The notes beneath the pieces are model-generated. The model saw nothing but the letters and a program-made list of their open reading frames with translations. It did not search any database and was not told the origin of the DNA. This document shows positions 61,001 through 64,000 of a DNA stretch of 64,000 nucleotides, piece after piece. Made by a program: the position numbers and the translations under genes. The DNA comes from Dimorphilus gyrociliatus (Eukaryota > Annelida > Polychaeta > Dinophilidae), in NCBI GenBank assembly GCA_904063045.1, contig CAJFCJ010000019.1:2734684-2798683 (forward strand). The letters run 5' to 3'. Position 1 is the first letter of the stretch, and each line of letters begins with the position of its first letter.

Positions 61001-63914
61001 TTACGACGCAACAAACCACAAGGAAAAAAAAGAACAATGAATATCGAAATGAATAGACAAAAAGAAAAGAAAATCAATAAGTCATTCGTCTTTATTTTAT
61101 GAATAGGTGTGTGTTTTCCTTTTTAAGGAATGTAATTAATTCGTCTGCTGATATCTATCTTCTTTTCATTATTGTAACTTGGTAAGCTATTGTATCAACT
61201 GTTTATGTGTACAAACTCCTATCATTTACAATTAGAGAGTAAGTTTATCGAATAACTATCCGTCTTAATCAGTATATAACATATATACATTTTATATGAA
61301 TACACACACATATATATATACTGTATACACCATATAGATTCAGTACATACTCCTTCTATGCTATTCACATTGATATTGTACATTATATATGTATACAATA
61401 TGGAAGTTTTATGTTAGTTTTATACACTTTATTTACATTACACATGCATAAACTTTATAATTGTTCTTGGAACGTCTACAAAAATAAAAGCTAATAATGA
61501 CTCTATTGTGTTGTTAAATTTCTACATTAAAACTTTAATCTATTGTTGATATTTTAATAAAAGAATTTCTATTGATACGAAAACAGAAAATTATTTATAA
61601 ATTACTCGAAACAATCTGTTGTACATATTCATAATTAAACTAATATCGTTGTGAAGCAATGAACTATTGGTTTGTTCATTAATAATTACCTATTTTTTAA
61701 TAAAATCTAAATAAAGAATGTATGCATATTGTATAATAAATTTATTATATATATATATACAGTATATATAATTTACATATTACTATACTTACATGTATTT
61801 CTAATGATAATATGCTTTTATTTTAGAGTATTTCAATGATTTAGCGTTAGAAGAATTACACTATAGAATTTTTATTTAAGCTTACAACATATTGTGAATA
61901 ATCCGCCAAGTGTTCAGATAATTTTAGTATTTTAGATTGAATTTATAAGTATATGCCTGTTACAATCCGTCAATAATCTAGACGTTATAGCAAAAGTGCA
62001 AATGTTTACATAGCGTAATACGAGAAAGTAAAGATTCGGTCATTGAAATCGCCGCTCTCACTTTGCCTCACCTGCCTATACTAAAATGCTATTACATCAT
62101 GAAAGTAACGGCGCTTCTTTTATTTGAATCTAATTAAGTTAGGCAAGGTAAAGTATAAAAGAGATTGATGAAAGCTAAGTCCTGTCGATAAGAATTTTGC
62201 GGTGGCAAGGAATCAATTGTTTGAATAAAGAGACGGTCTTTGTGTCATCAATACAATAAACATTGGTCGATTGTTTGATACAAGAATATCACTCTTGACA
62301 TTTTAGCTACGCAAACAGTTAGACTTTCTCACCCGGCACACGTATAAAATTCATTTTAGATTGCATATTTCTATTATAATACAAAGGGAACCGTAGATAC
62401 CGCTCTAAATATATTCGCTAGTTTTTCAAAGCCTCAATATATAAGTTTTTGTATTTCCTGAAGGAAAACAATCGCAACAAAATACGACTCCTCTTTTCTA
62501 TGTTTTTTCCCCTCTATCCTCTTTCCGTTTAGGGATAATACTTTTATGCCAACGTCAACTTTCTCGTATTTCTTATACTTGGTATTATAGGCAGTCGGAA
62601 GTCGTATCTTGAAAGATACAATAGGCCTATTTTACTAATTAGATTTTGCTTAGAAAAAAGTACAATAAACAAAAATTGGGTGACGCGTATAAAATGTCAC
62701 ATTTTGACCGCGGGCTGTGTAACAGTCCCCAGTCGCTGGTAAAGCCCAAGTCGTCAATTTTCACCTCATTTCCTCCTTCCTTTACATCTTTCGTCCGCCG
62801 TTAATTCGACGCTTTTACGGAGCTCGCCCAATTAATCGCACTGCACTCGAATACTGTCTTCGGAGCGAATGCATCAAAATTTCTTCTTCAACACGCAGTT
62901 TTTACGGTCGAATGGTTTGTAATAGGGTGAGAAATTGTCAAATTAAAGACAAGAAAGAAGGTGACGAAGCATTTCTGATGAACTGTCGAGATCACTGTGA
63001 AGAGTGCTTAAAAAGCGCTTTGCATTGACATCACCACAAGTCGATCAGAGTCCATTTGTTAATGGAAATGTGAAAGAAGCCGGGGGTGACTTCCAGCAAG
63101 ATATATTAACAGGGTGATGATGAGTACATGTTTATAGAAGGTAGACTGTTTATAGCATCACAAACTACGATAGACGTCATCAAGCTGTAATGCCTTAGGC
63201 ACCATCGTTTTGGCAATCTGCTCACATTCGAACGCCGTCGCTTCATCATTTCGTAATCAATGTAATAAATTGCATTTATATTACGTCTAACGAACACTTT
63301 GCTAACGCGTCGGCACGCGCCGAAGCGTCTCCTTTGTTTATTAAAAAGTTCAAAGTGTCAATATAGCTACGCTGGAGGCGTCGATGAAAAATTGACTGTT
63401 ATTTTGACGTATCGTCTTATTAAGATCTTAGTTAGTTAATGCTGATGAATGCTAATATAAGGTACCTCCTCCTCTTTCAATTTAATTACGATTCATTTTC
63501 GTCCCATATATAGGCTATAAGAAATTCGATTGGTCACAAGGTGGCGCTCAAATTAGCGAGTATTTTCGTTCCGACCGGCAGACAGCTGGCGAATGCCGCT
63601 AAGTTTATAACGTAGCAGTTCACTTTTACCAGTTGAATAAAATTTTTTTTAGCTGATTTTTTTTAATCGTTTATTTTAGTAATTCGTTTATAAAATTACG
63701 ACGCAGAAAACGGAGCAGATCTCTTTAGCAATAAAAAGGGAATGAATTTATTGTTATTTCACGACTAATAGTAATTTCCATTAAAGAAGGTAAGAGTACA
63801 ATGAATTGAATTTCGGGTAAACGACACGCCATTAATTGTCGATTTTCTAAACGCTTTTGCTGTTGAACCGTAACAAATATTCGATTGACAGGTCTCATCA
63901 AATACGGATTATAT
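54547..63914. other. Gene-poor 9.4 kb upstream of Cav3
   Basis: No gene recognised. The first 300 bases are GC-richer (E-box cacgtg near 54659) and probably include the Cav3 promoter or 5' UTR. TA arrays lie at about 55020-55046, 55429-55453, 59080-59095 and 61747-61760. There is a CT run near 57793-57813, a poly-G patch near 60121, a CRE at 59305 and an AGGTGGCG variant at 63539. From about 62.7 kb the DNA is again GC-richer, which fits a promoter for a gene starting at the right edge. Confidence 0.55.
55020..55046. repeat. TA microsatellite
   Basis: Uninterrupted TA run of about 27 bases upstream of Cav3. Confidence 0.85.
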
Positions 63915-64000
63915 ATGTTGCGATTCTTGCTATTCGTTGCCCACAGTTCGACTCTACTGCAATTTATAGAAGGTCGATGGACAATAGCAAATTATGTAGT
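63915..64000 (+). CDS. Start of a possible secreted or membrane protein, cut by window edge
   Basis: ATG at 63915 opens 28 codons to the window end without a stop. The first ~19 residues, MLRFLLFVAHSSTLLQFIEG, look like a signal peptide with a hydrophobic core and a small residue at the likely cleavage site. A GC-richer promoter-like kilobase precedes it. The frame is too short to identify and could be chance. Confidence 0.3.
   Translation, partial: MLRFLLFVAHSSTLLQFIEGRWTIANYV

Overview
The window is animal nuclear DNA. It is AT-rich (about one-third GC by eye), spliceosomal introns interrupt most genes, and long gene-poor spaces are full of TA microsatellites. Eight genes can be read, seven of them from start to stop with reading frames that close exactly. 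The set suggests an invertebrate bilaterian, most likely a protostome and probably a spiralian (annelid/mollusc-like). The reasons are a Pox-neuro Pax gene, an FMRFamide-receptor-type GPCR, a BMP3-like TGF-beta (a type I regard as absent from ecdysozoans), a transmembrane neuregulin-like ligand, and a T-type calcium channel with the protostome-style alternative domain II turret exons. The species cannot be named from this.

Layout, left to right: Ebony-like A-PCP-acyltransferase synthetase (602-3051, +); netrin in seven exons (5964-9539, +); BMP3/GDF10-like ligand in three exons (13280-14940, -); FMRFamide-receptor-like GPCR (17108-18265, -); neuregulin-like Ig-EGF-TM ligand in eight exons (26135-30292, +); Pox neuro in four exons (31975-34205, -); achaete-scute-family bHLH (39217-39696, -); and a complete Cav3 T-type calcium channel (43084-54546, -). 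A short ORF with a signal-peptide-like start runs off the right edge (63915-64000, +). The spaces between are AT-rich, with TA arrays, a polypurine tract, a GC-richer hairpin-bearing island near 40.5-41.1 kb and a repeated CTCF-like 8-mer.

The most unusual locus is the Cav3 gene. It has two sets of tandem, apparently mutually exclusive exons. One set (47382-47550 / 49094-49211) swaps the domain II S5-pore turret, a kind of switch already described in protostome T-type channels. The other (51768-51860 / 51908-52000) swaps the domain I pore helix, selectivity filter and S6 start. One copy keeps the filter glutamate (SLEGW) and the other has alanine (SLAGW), while most remaining differences are synonymous. 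The first coding intron is a textbook U12-type AT-AC intron.

The genes do not form an operon. Most are developmental or neural in known relatives: amine conjugation, axon guidance, neuropeptide reception, ErbB and BMP signalling, sensory-organ Pax, proneural bHLH and neuronal pacemaking. That shared theme is an observation, not evidence of co-regulation. All exon joins were made by eye from splice consensus, reading phase and family alignment from memory.
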